Part shown: piece after piece, positions 6,910-14,406 of the stretch | Layout of the letters: each line of letters opens with the position of its first letter | How positions within the stretch are numbered: position 1 is the first letter of the stretch | Source: an uncultured beta proteobacterium | Lineage (GTDB): Bacteria; Pseudomonadota; Gammaproteobacteria; Burkholderiales; Burkholderiaceae_B | Assembly (NCBI GenBank): GCA_903924715.1 | Contig: CAIYCP010000706.1 | Span: 1 to 26,893, forward strand | DNA length: 26,893 nt | Direction of reading: 5' to 3' | The notes under the pieces: model-generated | The model's input: only the letters and a program-made list of their open reading frames with translations | What the model was told of the DNA's origin: nothing | Databases searched by the model: none | Program-made: the position numbers and the translations under genes

Positions 6910-7974
6910 TTAGGGGGCTTGCACTGGCACCGTTTGCAAGAATGTTGACAGTTGATCTTTCCACCACTTGGCCTGACCGGTTGTACCGTGTCCTGAGGTG
7001 TCGGGGCTTGCGGGGATCAAAAATAGCCGACTGTGTGCAATGCGCGCTAACGCCTTTTCCATGAGGCCCAACTCAGGCGGATTGCGTTCGTCATCGGCTG
7101 AGTTAATCGCCAAGACGCGGGCGCGGATGTTTTCAAGTTTGTCTGAGGGATCGTAGTCGCCCGAGGATTCCCATTGGTAGAGGTTGTCGTTTGCATCTGC
7201 GCTTGAGGCGGTGGCTAGGCGCTGATTTAATAATTGATCAGCTTGCGTGCGCGAAGACGCTAATTTTTGTAAGCCTTGATTGCCACCGCTTGTGGCAATT
7301 GAAAAAAAGACTGAGGCAAACTGTAAGCTCGGTGGCTGTTGGCTGTAATTGCCTTGTTGCCAGGCTGGGTCGTTTCGAATCGAGTCAATGATCAGGCGGC
7401 GCGTCATCCAATTGCGGCCCGACATTGGGGCGGGCATTGCAGCCATCGGCACCAAAGCATCCATGAAGTTAGGGTACTTGACGCCCCATAGCCAAGTCTG
7501 CATGCCGCCCATCGAGTTACCTAAGACAAGACGAAGGTGCTTCAGACCTAGGCCTTCGGTCACTAGACGATGCTGGGCAGAGACCATGTCAACGTAGTTA
7601 TATTTGGGAAACTTCATCCGCAGGCCGTCTGAAGGCTTGCTTGACGCGCCCACCCCGACAGCGTCGGGCAGGATAATAAAATATTTGTTGGCATCAAGCA
7701 CCTGCCCTGGACCAAACAGTTGGCCACCGAACGCGGGGTTCAGCATACCTGTCCCCGTGCCCGCTGTGCCATGCAAAATCAGCACGGGTTGACCTGTTGG
7801 GTCGCCGAGGGTGGTGTACCCAAGCTTGAGCTCACTGATGGTCTCGCCAGACTGAAACTTAAAATCTTTGGCGAGATAGGTCGCTTGCTTGGGTGTGTGC
7901 GCGGTTTGTGCCATGGCGGAAGCAGTGAATAAGTTGAGAAGCGTTAAACCGAGGATGGTGAAGAGACGGCGCAT
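6910..7974 (-). CDS. Secreted alpha/beta hydrolase, MetX-like (homoserine acetyltransferase fold)
   Basis: The 354-residue protein has an N-terminal signal peptide (RR, then the hydrophobic LFTILGLTLLNLF) with a likely cut after AMA near residue 22. It therefore acts outside the cytoplasm. The fold is alpha/beta hydrolase with the nucleophile elbow GNSMGGMQ (Ser154), the acid in NSADDERN (Asp294 or Asp295) and His329 in DTSGHG. The patterns FGPGQVLD and LPDAVGVGASSKPS are typical of the MetX-like branch. A periplasmic location and signal peptide argue against real homoserine acetyltransferase, so it is more likely an esterase or amidase of unknown substrate. The ATG at 7974 overlaps the nucleosidase TGA (TGATG) and has AGGTG five bases ahead. 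A TTG at 7977 is possible but worse. It converges on the rhodanese gene with only five bases between stops. Confidence 0.82.
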   Translation of the reverse strand: MRRLFTILGLTLLNLFTASAMAQTAHTPKQATYLAKDFKFQSGETISELKLGYTTLGDPTGQPVLILHGTAGTGTGMLNPAFGGQLFGPGQVLDANKYFIILPDAVGVGASSKPSDGLRMKFPKYNYVDMVSAQHRLVTEGLGLKHLRLVLGNSMGGMQTWLWGVKYPNFMDALVPMAAMPAPMSGRNWMTRRLIIDSIRNDPAWQQGNYSQQPPSLQFASVFFSIATSGGNQGLQKLASSRTQADQLLNQRLATASSADANDNLYQWESSGDYDPSDKLENIRARVLAINSADDERNPPELGLMEKALARIAHSRLFLIPASPDTSGHGTTGQAKWWKDQLSTFLQTVPVQAP

Positions 7975-8531
7975 CAAAGCACCTGGTGCAACATGTCAAT
8001 AAAAAGACGTTCTCCATGGCGAACTTTTTGTTGCCAGTCTTGACCCGAGTCTTCGTTTGTATCGTCGGTGACGTATTTGAATGAGCGCCAGGCAATATTG
8101 TGCTCGTGGGCCACGGCGGCAATTGCGAAGAGCTCCATGTCGACGACGTCAACCCGATTGGCTTCAAACCAGGGGTCTTTGGCGGTGACAAAGCTGTCAC
8201 CCGTGCCACAGGTGTGCCGCCCAGAGCCCGAAAGATATTCATGGGGACGATCACAAAATGGGACTTGACCGCGCGGCGATAGCGGCTCTGTCATCATGTC
8301 GCGTTGCACCACGCGTTGAATTTCAATCAAACCCTTGACCTGCGGCTGTACGGCTCCGACGGTACCAAAGTTCAGAATACGTTTGGGGCGGCTGTGCGCA
8401 ATCGCTTTGAATGTGGCCATGGTTGCATTGATTTTGCCGATGCCAGAATAAAAAATCTGCACGTGTTTTGGAAGCAGACTACGATCAAGCTCGGTAGCAA
8501 GTGCGGTAATGATGATGGTATCGGTTGTCAT
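7974..8531 (-). CDS. MTA/SAH-nucleosidase-like protein (PNP/UDP phosphorylase family)
   Basis: The 185-residue protein keeps the core signatures of 5'-methylthioadenosine/S-adenosylhomocysteine nucleosidase: TALATELD with Glu14 as the likely general acid or base, GIGKINA (31-37), LNFGTVGAV (53-61), VDMELFAIAAVA with Glu133 for ribose contact, and FKYVTDD with Asp156 as the purine-contacting acid. Such enzymes split adenine from MTA, SAH or 5'-deoxyadenosine in the cytoplasm. It is shorter than the usual roughly 230 residues, so the substrate could differ. It is the first gene of a two-gene unit with the secreted hydrolase. A perfect 10-bp palindrome, TGTCATGACA (8526-8535), covers the start codon. 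The Shine-Dalgarno is weak (CAGG). Confidence 0.75.
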   Translation of the reverse strand: MTTDTIIITALATELDRSLLPKHVQIFYSGIGKINATMATFKAIAHSRPKRILNFGTVGAVQPQVKGLIEIQRVVQRDMMTEPLSPRGQVPFCDRPHEYLSGSGRHTCGTGDSFVTAKDPWFEANRVDVVDMELFAIAAVAHEHNIAWRSFKYVTDDTNEDSGQDWQQKVRHGERLFIDMLHQVL

Positions 8532-8593
8532 GACAGCCTGTGTAAATCAGTTAACCTACATCATATGCTTGATCTGTTCAAAAAGGATTCCAG

Positions 8594-9379
8594 ATGAGTG
8601 CATTGCTGGCCTCAGTGAGTGACCTGTCTTTAGCAATTTTATTGCCGGCGTTTTGCGCGGGCTTGTTAGTGATTGCGACGCACGTTCCGCTAGGCATGCA
8701 GGTGTTACAGCGCGGCATTATCTTTATTGACTTAGCCATTGCGCAAGTCGCTGGGCTGGGCGCGTATTTAGTGACAAGGGTGCTGGGCGAAGATGTGTCT
8801 GCGGCCTGGGTCCAAGTGGGTGCGGTTGTTCTGGCCTTGGTGGCATCTTGGTTGTTGGTCGCGACCGAGCGGTTGACCACACGTTATCAAGAGCCGGTGA
8901 TTGGTATCGTCTTTGTGTTGGCGGCTACGGCCGTGGTGTTGCTGTTGTCAAATGATCCGCACGGCGGACAACATCTCTCTGATTTATTGGCCGGTCAAAT
9001 CTTGTGGATTGGTCGTGCGCAGATTTTTTATTCTGCAATCGCGACGGGCATTTTGTTATGCGTGATGTTTTTGTTTCAAGGTAAGCGGGTGTGGTTTTAT
9101 AGTCTGTTTGCACTGGCGATCACCGTTTCCGTGCAACTGGTAGGTGTTTATCTGGTGTTTGCAACGCTGATTATCCCAGCGCTTGCGACCAATAAGATTC
9201 TTGCTAAGCGAACGAGGCTTTGGGTGACCTATCTTGTTGCAGTGATTGGTTATATTTTAGGACTGCTTGGGTCGGCGCTTTTTGATTTGCCGACCGGCCC
9301 CTTGATTGTCTGGACCTTGGCGCTCACGGGCGTCGTGGCCTTAATTGTTTTGCACCGTAAGCATCGTTCGCGGTTTTAG
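8594..9379 (+). CDS. ABC-3 family metal-ion (zinc/manganese type) transporter permease, solitary
   Basis: The 261-residue integral membrane protein has about eight hydrophobic segments and the ABC-3 (ZnuB/TroC) family look: an N-terminal LLPAFCAGLLVIATHVPLG segment, FIDLAIAQVAGLGAYL near residues 44-60, and the central VQLVGVYLVFATLIIPALA (180-198). It would be the inner-membrane channel of a zinc, manganese or iron importer. No ATPase and no metal-binding periplasmic protein are encoded beside it, so it depends on partners elsewhere or is a stray. AAGGA lies about seven bases before the ATG. The C-terminus has a His/Arg/Lys-rich tail (HRKHRSRF). Its stop codon overlaps the stop of the convergent thioesterase gene by four bases. 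Confidence 0.82.
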   Translation: MSALLASVSDLSLAILLPAFCAGLLVIATHVPLGMQVLQRGIIFIDLAIAQVAGLGAYLVTRVLGEDVSAAWVQVGAVVLALVASWLLVATERLTTRYQEPVIGIVFVLAATAVVLLLSNDPHGGQHLSDLLAGQILWIGRAQIFYSAIATGILLCVMFLFQGKRVWFYSLFALAITVSVQLVGVYLVFATLIIPALATNKILAKRTRLWVTYLVAVIGYILGLLGSALFDLPTGPLIVWTLALTGVVALIVLHRKHRSRF

Positions 9380-9843
9380 CTTGTGACCTTTGCGTTAAGT
9401 TGCATTGTTTTTTTGGGCCACAACACCATTTGCGTGCAACGGAATAAGGCGATTTTCTTGCCCGTGGCTTGATCACTGACTACGGCATCCCACACCTGCG
9501 TATTGCCGCCAAGGTGTTGAGCTGTTGCGGTGCACAAGATGACTTCACCTTCGCCTCTCACCGTGCCTAAGTGATTGCTCTTGAGTTCAATCGTTGTAAA
9601 TGATGTGGCACCCTCAGGCAAGTGTGCGATGGTGGCGTACCCGCAGGTTGTATCAGCCAAGGCAATCACGCTTGCTGCATGCAGATAACCGTTGGGCGCA
9701 AAGTGTACGTTGCGCAGGCGCATACAGCTTGTCAGCGTGTTTTCTGAAACCGAAAGCGCCTCAACGCCCATTAAGCCCGGTAAGTTTTCACCACTTCGTT
9801 TGTTGAGTTCTGAAACGGTAAATTCGGGACGAAGTTTAGACAT
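9376..9843 (-). CDS. PaaI-like hotdog-fold thioesterase
   Basis: The 155-residue protein has the hotdog thioesterase pattern of the PaaI/YdiI group. NGYLHAASVIALADTTCGYA (51-70) contains Asp64, where the catalytic acid of the family stands. It continues with TIELKSNHLGTVRGEGEV, the usual second strand pair. Such enzymes hydrolyse acyl- or aryl-CoA thioesters in the cytoplasm. It is a single gene, convergent with the ABC permease and divergent from the serine-hydrolase genes. AGAGA lies about eight bases before the ATG. The residues after position 140 (KKTMQLNAKVTS) are a short extra tail. Family assignment is good; the substrate is unknown. Confidence 0.8.
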   Translation of the reverse strand: MSKLRPEFTVSELNKRSGENLPGLMGVEALSVSENTLTSCMRLRNVHFAPNGYLHAASVIALADTTCGYATIAHLPEGATSFTTIELKSNHLGTVRGEGEVILCTATAQHLGGNTQVWDAVVSDQATGKKIALFRCTQMVLWPKKTMQLNAKVTS

Positions 9844-9971
9844 ATTGAGAATCTCTTGTTAAAAGTTTGAAAGAGCGTGTATTTTGTGGGTCTACGCGAG
9901 TCGCGCAGCCTGCAATCCAGTTTCTGCGGCTTAAGAACGTGATTATGCATGACCTAACTTAGGATTTAAAC
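9844..9971. promoter_or_regulatory. Divergent promoter region between thioesterase and serine-hydrolase genes
   Basis: Two divergent genes start here. A weak plus-strand promoter candidate is TTGTTA (9856-9861), an 18-base spacer and TATTTT (9880-9885), each box with four of six consensus matches. No strong palindrome is seen apart from short GC-rich matches near 9890-9910. Confidence 0.3.
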
Positions 9972-11195
9972 GTGAAGCCTGTTCTACCAAAAAAAATACC
10001 CGTCCCAACCTTGGTGGCCAATGACCGCTTAGTGCAAGGTTTTTCAAGCGTGCGCTTAGCGCATTTGACTGGTGTGATGCAGGCTCAAGTCGAGGCGGGA
10101 ATGTTTCCGGGTGCAGTCACGGCCATTTTGCATCGCAATGAGCTTGTGCATTTTGAGGCACATGGTTTTTTGGATGCAGCCCGTCGCACGCCCATGACAA
10201 AAAATGCGTTGTTTCGCTTGGCATCGATGACTAAACCCTTGGTGACCACGGTCGCAATGATGATGGTCGAGCAAGGCGTGTTTAGTATGCAAGATCCCAT
10301 CACGCATTGGTTGCCAGAGCTCAAGGACTTGACGGTCGAAACGCCTGACGGCGATGTTCCGCTTGTGCGGCCAATCTGGGTGCAGGACTTAATGCGCCAC
10401 ACCTCAGGCTTTGTGTACTCGGGTACGACGCACTCTGCACGGATTAAAAAATTGTACGAAGAACACAATATTGAATCTCGCGTAGAGGATATCAGCGCCG
10501 ATGAGATGCTGCGCAATCTTGGAAAAATTCCCCTGGCGCATCAGCCTGGTACGTTTTGGGAATACTCGATTTCAATCGATGTATTGGGTTTGTTGCTTGA
10601 ACGCGTATTGAACCAACCGCTTGATGTGATCGTTGCGCAGGCGTTGCTTGAGCCGCTTGGTATGAAAGACACCACCTGGTGGGTCACGCCCGAGCAAGAA
10701 AAAAACCTAGCGCAAACGCTCGATGATGATCCGTTAAAGCTGGGCATGTTGAAGTCGTATCGCCAACATTACAACCCCGCCGGTAAAAGCTATTTCAAAG
10801 GTGGGGCGGGTTTGATCGGCTCAACGGCGGATTACTTGCGCTACTTGCAAATGATGATCAATCGCGGTGAGTTTGAAGGCAAGCGCTATCTTTCTCGCAA
10901 GTCGGTTGAACTGATGTTGTCACAACATACAGTCGGTATGGCTGGCACGACAATCGCCAATACGGGCCCAGGCTATGGTTTTGGCCTGGGCTTTGCGATC
11001 AGGCAAGGGCAAGGCATGGGGTGGGTACCCGGATCCGTCGGTGATGCCATGTGGGCGGGTGTCTGGGGAACAAGTTTTTGGTTGGATCCTAACGAACACC
11101 TTGCCGCCGTCATTATGGCGCAAGGGCCTTCTAACAAAACGCATACTCGGATGCTATTTAAGAATTTGGTCTACGGGGCCTTGGTGGCTGAATAA
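9972..11195 (+). CDS. Serine hydrolase, class C beta-lactamase/EstB family, cytoplasmic paralog
   Basis: The 407-residue protein has the penicillin-recognising serine-hydrolase fold. The nucleophile motif is SMTK (Ser85-x-x-Lys88) and the second motif is Tyr198-Ser-Ile in FWEYSIS. The third-motif region reads MWAGVWGTSFWLDP instead of the KTG of true beta-lactamases, as in EstB-type esterases and related amidases. It therefore probably hydrolyses an ester or lactone-like compound. No signal peptide is present: the N-terminus KPVLPKKIPVPT is not hydrophobic. Translation starts at GTG, with AGGA at 9961-9964 seven bases ahead. The next gene is a close paralog that carries a signal peptide, so this is a tandem duplication with different cell addresses. 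The substrate is unknown. Confidence 0.85.
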   Translation: MKPVLPKKIPVPTLVANDRLVQGFSSVRLAHLTGVMQAQVEAGMFPGAVTAILHRNELVHFEAHGFLDAARRTPMTKNALFRLASMTKPLVTTVAMMMVEQGVFSMQDPITHWLPELKDLTVETPDGDVPLVRPIWVQDLMRHTSGFVYSGTTHSARIKKLYEEHNIESRVEDISADEMLRNLGKIPLAHQPGTFWEYSISIDVLGLLLERVLNQPLDVIVAQALLEPLGMKDTTWWVTPEQEKNLAQTLDDDPLKLGMLKSYRQHYNPAGKSYFKGGAGLIGSTADYLRYLQMMINRGEFEGKRYLSRKSVELMLSQHTVGMAGTTIANTGPGYGFGLGFAIRQGQGMGWVPGSVGDAMWAGVWGTSFWLDPNEHLAAVIMAQGPSNKTHTRMLFKNLVYGALVAE

Positions 11196-11247
11196 ATGGT
11201 TTGTTCTTTGTAGTTAACAATGATTGATAAATTTTGGAGAGACAATA

Positions 11248-12552
11248 ATGTTTTCAAAAAAAAGATTTTTGCGTAGTAAAGCGCACGGTGCTGGCTTAGT
11301 ACTCGCAACGACCTTTCTGCTATCGACGAACGGCTCTTTTGCACAGACACCTGCAGCGCCGGCGGTCAATGTTCCGGCCGCTGCGATCGTCGTTCAAGGG
11401 TTTTCAAACGAGCGTTTGGCGCGCATTGCCCCTTCAATGCAAGAGCAAGTGAGCTTGGGTATGTTTCCAGGCGCAGTCACCATGGTGGCGCGCAATGGTG
11501 TTGTTGTGCATAACGAAGCGCATGGTTTTTTGGATTCGGCAAAAACTAAACCGATGCCAAAAGATGCGTTGTTTCGTCTAGCCTCGATGACCAAACCGTT
11601 GGTGACGGTGGCCGCGATGATGATGGTTGAACAAGGCAAAATGGGCTTGAATGATCCATTGACAAAATGGATGCCTGAGCTCAAGGATTTAAAAGTTGAG
11701 ACCGCAAACGGTGATGTGCCCTTGAATCGTCCAATTTGGGTGCAAGACGTGATGCGACATACCTCGGGCTTTGTATACGCAGGTGGTACCAAGTCAGCAC
11801 GCATAAAAAAAATGTATGACGATCTCAATATCGAAGCTCGCGAAACGGATATCACCGCTGACGACATGTTAAAAAATCTAGGTCAGATTCCTTTGGCTAA
11901 TCAACCCGGCACCTTTTGGGAATATTCAATTTCAGTCGACGTATTAGGCTTGTTGCTTGAGCGTGTCGCTAAAAAACCGCTTGATGCGATTTTGAATGAG
12001 CTCTTACTGACGCCGCTTGGCATGAAAGACACCACTTGGTGGGTGCAAGCCGATCAACTCGGTCGCATTGCTGAGACTCTCGATTCTGATCCACTCAAGG
12101 TTGAAATGCTGAAGTCGTATCGGCAAAGCTATAACCCTTTAGGTAAAAGCTATTTCAAGGGTGGTGCTGGCTTGGTGGGTACCGCGACCGACTATCTGAA
12201 GTTTTTGCAAATGATGGTCAATGGTGGTGAGCTTGACGGCAAGCGGTATCTCTCTCGCAAAGGGGTTGAGTTCATGCTGTCGCAGCATACCGTTGGGATG
12301 GGTGGCACCACGATGGCCAGTACCGGTCCAGGCTATGGTTTTGGCTTGGGCTTTGCGGTCCGCTTAGATGAAGGAATGGCTTGGGTGCCGGGATCAAAGG
12401 GTGATGCGATGTGGGCTGGAGCCTGGGGAACAAGTTTCTGGATTGATCCCAAAGAAAAGCTCGCTGCGGTGATTATGGCGCAAGGCCCCTCGAACCGCAC
12501 GCACACACGCATGTTATACAAGCATCTCGTTTACGGAGCGCTCGTTAAATAA
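11248..12552 (+). CDS. Serine hydrolase, class C beta-lactamase/EstB family, exported paralog
   Basis: The 434-residue paralog of the preceding gene is collinear with it along nearly its whole length and identical at most positions, including long runs. It has SMTK (Ser113-x-x-Lys116), Tyr226 in FWEYSIS and the same MWAGAWGTSFWIDP segment. The difference is an N-terminal signal peptide (KKRFLRSK, hydrophobic GAGLVLATTFLL, probable cut after SFA near residue 32) followed by an Ala/Pro-rich linker, so it is periplasmic. I chose the ATG at 11248 because GGAGA (11236-11240) lies seven bases before it. The earlier TTG at 11224 would put hydrophilic residues before the signal peptide. The gap from the first paralog is about 50 bases, so one transcript is likely. 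The dehydrogenase gene begins two bases after its stop. Confidence 0.85.
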   Translation: MFSKKRFLRSKAHGAGLVLATTFLLSTNGSFAQTPAAPAVNVPAAAIVVQGFSNERLARIAPSMQEQVSLGMFPGAVTMVARNGVVVHNEAHGFLDSAKTKPMPKDALFRLASMTKPLVTVAAMMMVEQGKMGLNDPLTKWMPELKDLKVETANGDVPLNRPIWVQDVMRHTSGFVYAGGTKSARIKKMYDDLNIEARETDITADDMLKNLGQIPLANQPGTFWEYSISVDVLGLLLERVAKKPLDAILNELLLTPLGMKDTTWWVQADQLGRIAETLDSDPLKVEMLKSYRQSYNPLGKSYFKGGAGLVGTATDYLKFLQMMVNGGELDGKRYLSRKGVEFMLSQHTVGMGGTTMASTGPGYGFGLGFAVRLDEGMAWVPGSKGDAMWAGAWGTSFWIDPKEKLAAVIMAQGPSNRTHTRMLYKHLVYGALVK

Positions 12553-12553
12553 C

Positions 12554-13630
12554 ATGTCAGAAGCCACTTCGCTGCAAGTCAATCCCCCGCGCCTGGATCC
12601 GGTTCGCTTGCAGCAGGTCGCCGCGTCGGTTTATCAGAGTATCGGTGTGCCACAAAGCGACGCCGCACTGGCTGCCGATACGCTAGTACAGGCCGATCTT
12701 TGGGGGCATCAGTCTCACGGTTTGTTACGACTGGGTTGGTATTACGCCCGTTTAAAGTCTGGTGCGATGAAGGCTGTGACGCATACTTCGTTGCCCGTCG
12801 ATGCTGGTGCGATCTGCGTGATGGATGGTCACGACGGGATTGGGCAAGTGATTACGCGTCAAGCGGTTGATCAGGCCGTTACGCGTGCGAAGTTGCATGG
12901 CGTTGGTGTGGTCTCGATTCGCAACTCAAACCATTTTGGTACATGCATGTACTACACCCGCATCGCGGCCGAGCAGGGCTGTGTGATGTTGTTGATGAGT
13001 AACGCAGGGCCAAATATGGCCCCTTGGGGTGGGCTTAAAAAGAAGATCGGCACCAACCCCTGGTCGATTGCAGTGCCGGGCGGTGCCTATGGACCGATTG
13101 TGATGGATATGGCGAACTCTGGCGTCGCTCGGGGCAAAATCTACCTCGCCAACAATCGAAATGAAACAATCCCTTCGCATTGGGCGGTTGATGCAGCGGG
13201 GCAACCCACGACAGATCCAAAGGCCGCGCTTGAAGGTTTTATTTTGCCGATGGCGGGCCACAAAGGCTATGTGATGGGCGTGATGGTTGATATTTTGTCG
13301 GGTGTCTTGTCGGGCAGTCAGTTTCTTGATCGGGTTCATGGTCCGTACGATCCTGTCAATCGCAGTGGTGCGGGTCATTTGATGGTCGCCCTTAATGTGG
13401 CGGCGTTTCAACCGTTAACCGAGTTTCATCAGCGCATTGACCAGTACATCCGCTCGCTCAAAGATGTGCCGTTGGCGGCCGGTCACGAGCAGGTGTTCTA
13501 TCCCGGCGAACTCGAAAAAAAGGCCGATGCCGAAAATCGCGCTGCAGGCTTGTTGTTGCCAGCCGATACGCTGGCTGATGTCGTGCGCGTCGCGCGTGAG
13601 GCCGGGGTCGATTCGGCCTTGGGCATTTAA
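12554..13630 (+). CDS. Ldh2/MDH2-family malate/L-lactate (2-hydroxyacid) dehydrogenase
   Basis: The 358-residue protein belongs to the Ldh2 family of NAD(P)-dependent dehydrogenases, unrelated to classic LDH/MDH. The family includes malate, ureidoglycolate, 2,3-diketogulonate and sulfolactate dehydrogenases. Visible hallmarks are ADLWGHQSHGLLRL with the catalytic His, SIRNSNHFGTCMYY, MSNAGPNMAPWGG, KIGTNPWSIAVPG, VMDMANSGVARGKI and MAGHKGYVMGVMVDILSGVLSG. The start codon lies one base after the stop of the exported hydrolase, which suggests the hydrolase releases a 2-hydroxyacid that this enzyme oxidises. The nearest Shine-Dalgarno-like GGAG is too far (about 13 bases), so translation probably relies on coupling. 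The specific substrate cannot be read from the sequence. Confidence 0.87.
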   Translation: MSEATSLQVNPPRLDPVRLQQVAASVYQSIGVPQSDAALAADTLVQADLWGHQSHGLLRLGWYYARLKSGAMKAVTHTSLPVDAGAICVMDGHDGIGQVITRQAVDQAVTRAKLHGVGVVSIRNSNHFGTCMYYTRIAAEQGCVMLLMSNAGPNMAPWGGLKKKIGTNPWSIAVPGGAYGPIVMDMANSGVARGKIYLANNRNETIPSHWAVDAAGQPTTDPKAALEGFILPMAGHKGYVMGVMVDILSGVLSGSQFLDRVHGPYDPVNRSGAGHLMVALNVAAFQPLTEFHQRIDQYIRSLKDVPLAAGHEQVFYPGELEKKADAENRAAGLLLPADTLADVVRVAREAGVDSALGI

Positions 13631-13804
13631 ATAAACTTAAGCGGCTCAGTTGTACTTGGCACAATTATTGCGATTTCTCAAGATGGGCAGACACCTCCCC
13701 ATAGCCTAAACAGCTTATGATGTGAGTCGCGATACTTTTCTCGTCATTTTTGATGGCTTCGCCTCGATTAATCTATCTGCTTGGTCTAATTTCTGGAGTT
13801 TTCA
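13631..13804. other. Intergenic region with RpoN promoter and long leader
   Basis: The 174 bases between the dehydrogenase and the OsmC gene hold the sigma-54 promoter and a leader of about 120 bases with no obvious ORF. GGAG at 13795-13798 lies six bases before the ATG and serves as the Shine-Dalgarno. No intrinsic terminator for the preceding gene is evident, so read-through is possible. Confidence 0.5.
13656..13671 (+). promoter_or_regulatory. Sigma-54 (RpoN) -24/-12 promoter upstream of the OsmC gene
   Basis: TTGGCAC (13656-13662), five bases, then TTGC (13668-13671) match the RpoN consensus TTGGCACG-N4-TTGC with the invariant GG and GC at the right distance. Transcription would begin about 12 bases downstream, leaving a leader of roughly 120 bases before the ATG at 13805. 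The activator site would be further upstream, within the end of the dehydrogenase gene. I did not identify it. Confidence 0.7.
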
Positions 13805-14353
13805 ATGAGTAATGCTAGCGCCCCATCGACTGTTACCGCCTACTTGCGTCCGATTGATCGTGACGGTTTGCTCGGTTTTGCCGAAAAAGGCCGTGCAGAC
13901 CCAACACGCAAAGGCACCAATAAAGTGCATACCGTGTGCGAAGGCCAATATCGCACCTTGAGTTATGTCGGCAATCATCAGCCTGTTGTGGTCGATGAGC
14001 CGCCTCATTTGTTTGGGCAAGATACTGCGCCCGCACCGGGTGAGGTTGTCTTGTCGGCGCTGGGTGGCTGCTTGGCGGTCGGGATTACTGCGGTGGCAAC
14101 CTGGAAGCAAGTCAAGCTGTCAAAGCTTGAATTGTTTTTAGAGGGCGACATCGGCAACCCTGCAGCCTGGGGTGCAGGTGGTGCAGAAATGGCGCCACCT
14201 CAAATGGGTTTTCAGGCGATTCGGGTCAAAGTGGTCATTGAAGGCGATGCCTCACGTGAACAGCTTGATGAAATTGTGCGTCACGCCAATATGTATTCGC
14301 CCGTTGCGAACTCAATGCGCAACCCGATTGGGTTCGAGATTGGGCTGGCTTGA
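13805..14353 (+). CDS. OsmC-family protein lacking the second redox cysteine
   Basis: The 182-residue protein matches the OsmC/Ohr fold: PGEVVLSALGGCLAVGITAVA contains Cys89, the position of the peroxidatic cysteine, at the start of the long helix. The second cysteine of typical OsmC and Ohr (Cys-Pro-Val) is replaced: the segment reads HANMYSPVANSMRNP with Ser165. It can therefore not form the normal intramolecular disulfide and may not be a standard peroxidase. Many OsmC-like proteins near oxidoreductase genes share this loss. It is the first gene after the sigma-54 promoter and probably in one unit with the flavoprotein gene 53 bases downstream. It acts in the cytoplasm. Another residue, Cys45, could take part but lies outside the usual motif. 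Confidence 0.82.
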   Translation: MSNASAPSTVTAYLRPIDRDGLLGFAEKGRADPTRKGTNKVHTVCEGQYRTLSYVGNHQPVVVDEPPHLFGQDTAPAPGEVVLSALGGCLAVGITAVATWKQVKLSKLELFLEGDIGNPAAWGAGGAEMAPPQMGFQAIRVKVVIEGDASREQLDEIVRHANMYSPVANSMRNPIGFEIGLA

Positions 14354-14406
14354 ACCGCGTCTGCTCCGCTTTGAATTTGTCAAAAACTTATTGTTGAATT
14401 TGTTAT

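Noticed and set aside
9972..12552. Beta-lactamase (antibiotic resistance) for the two serine hydrolases
   Set aside because: The KTG motif is missing and the region reads like EstB-type esterases. One of the two is not exported, so antibiotic resistance is not supported.
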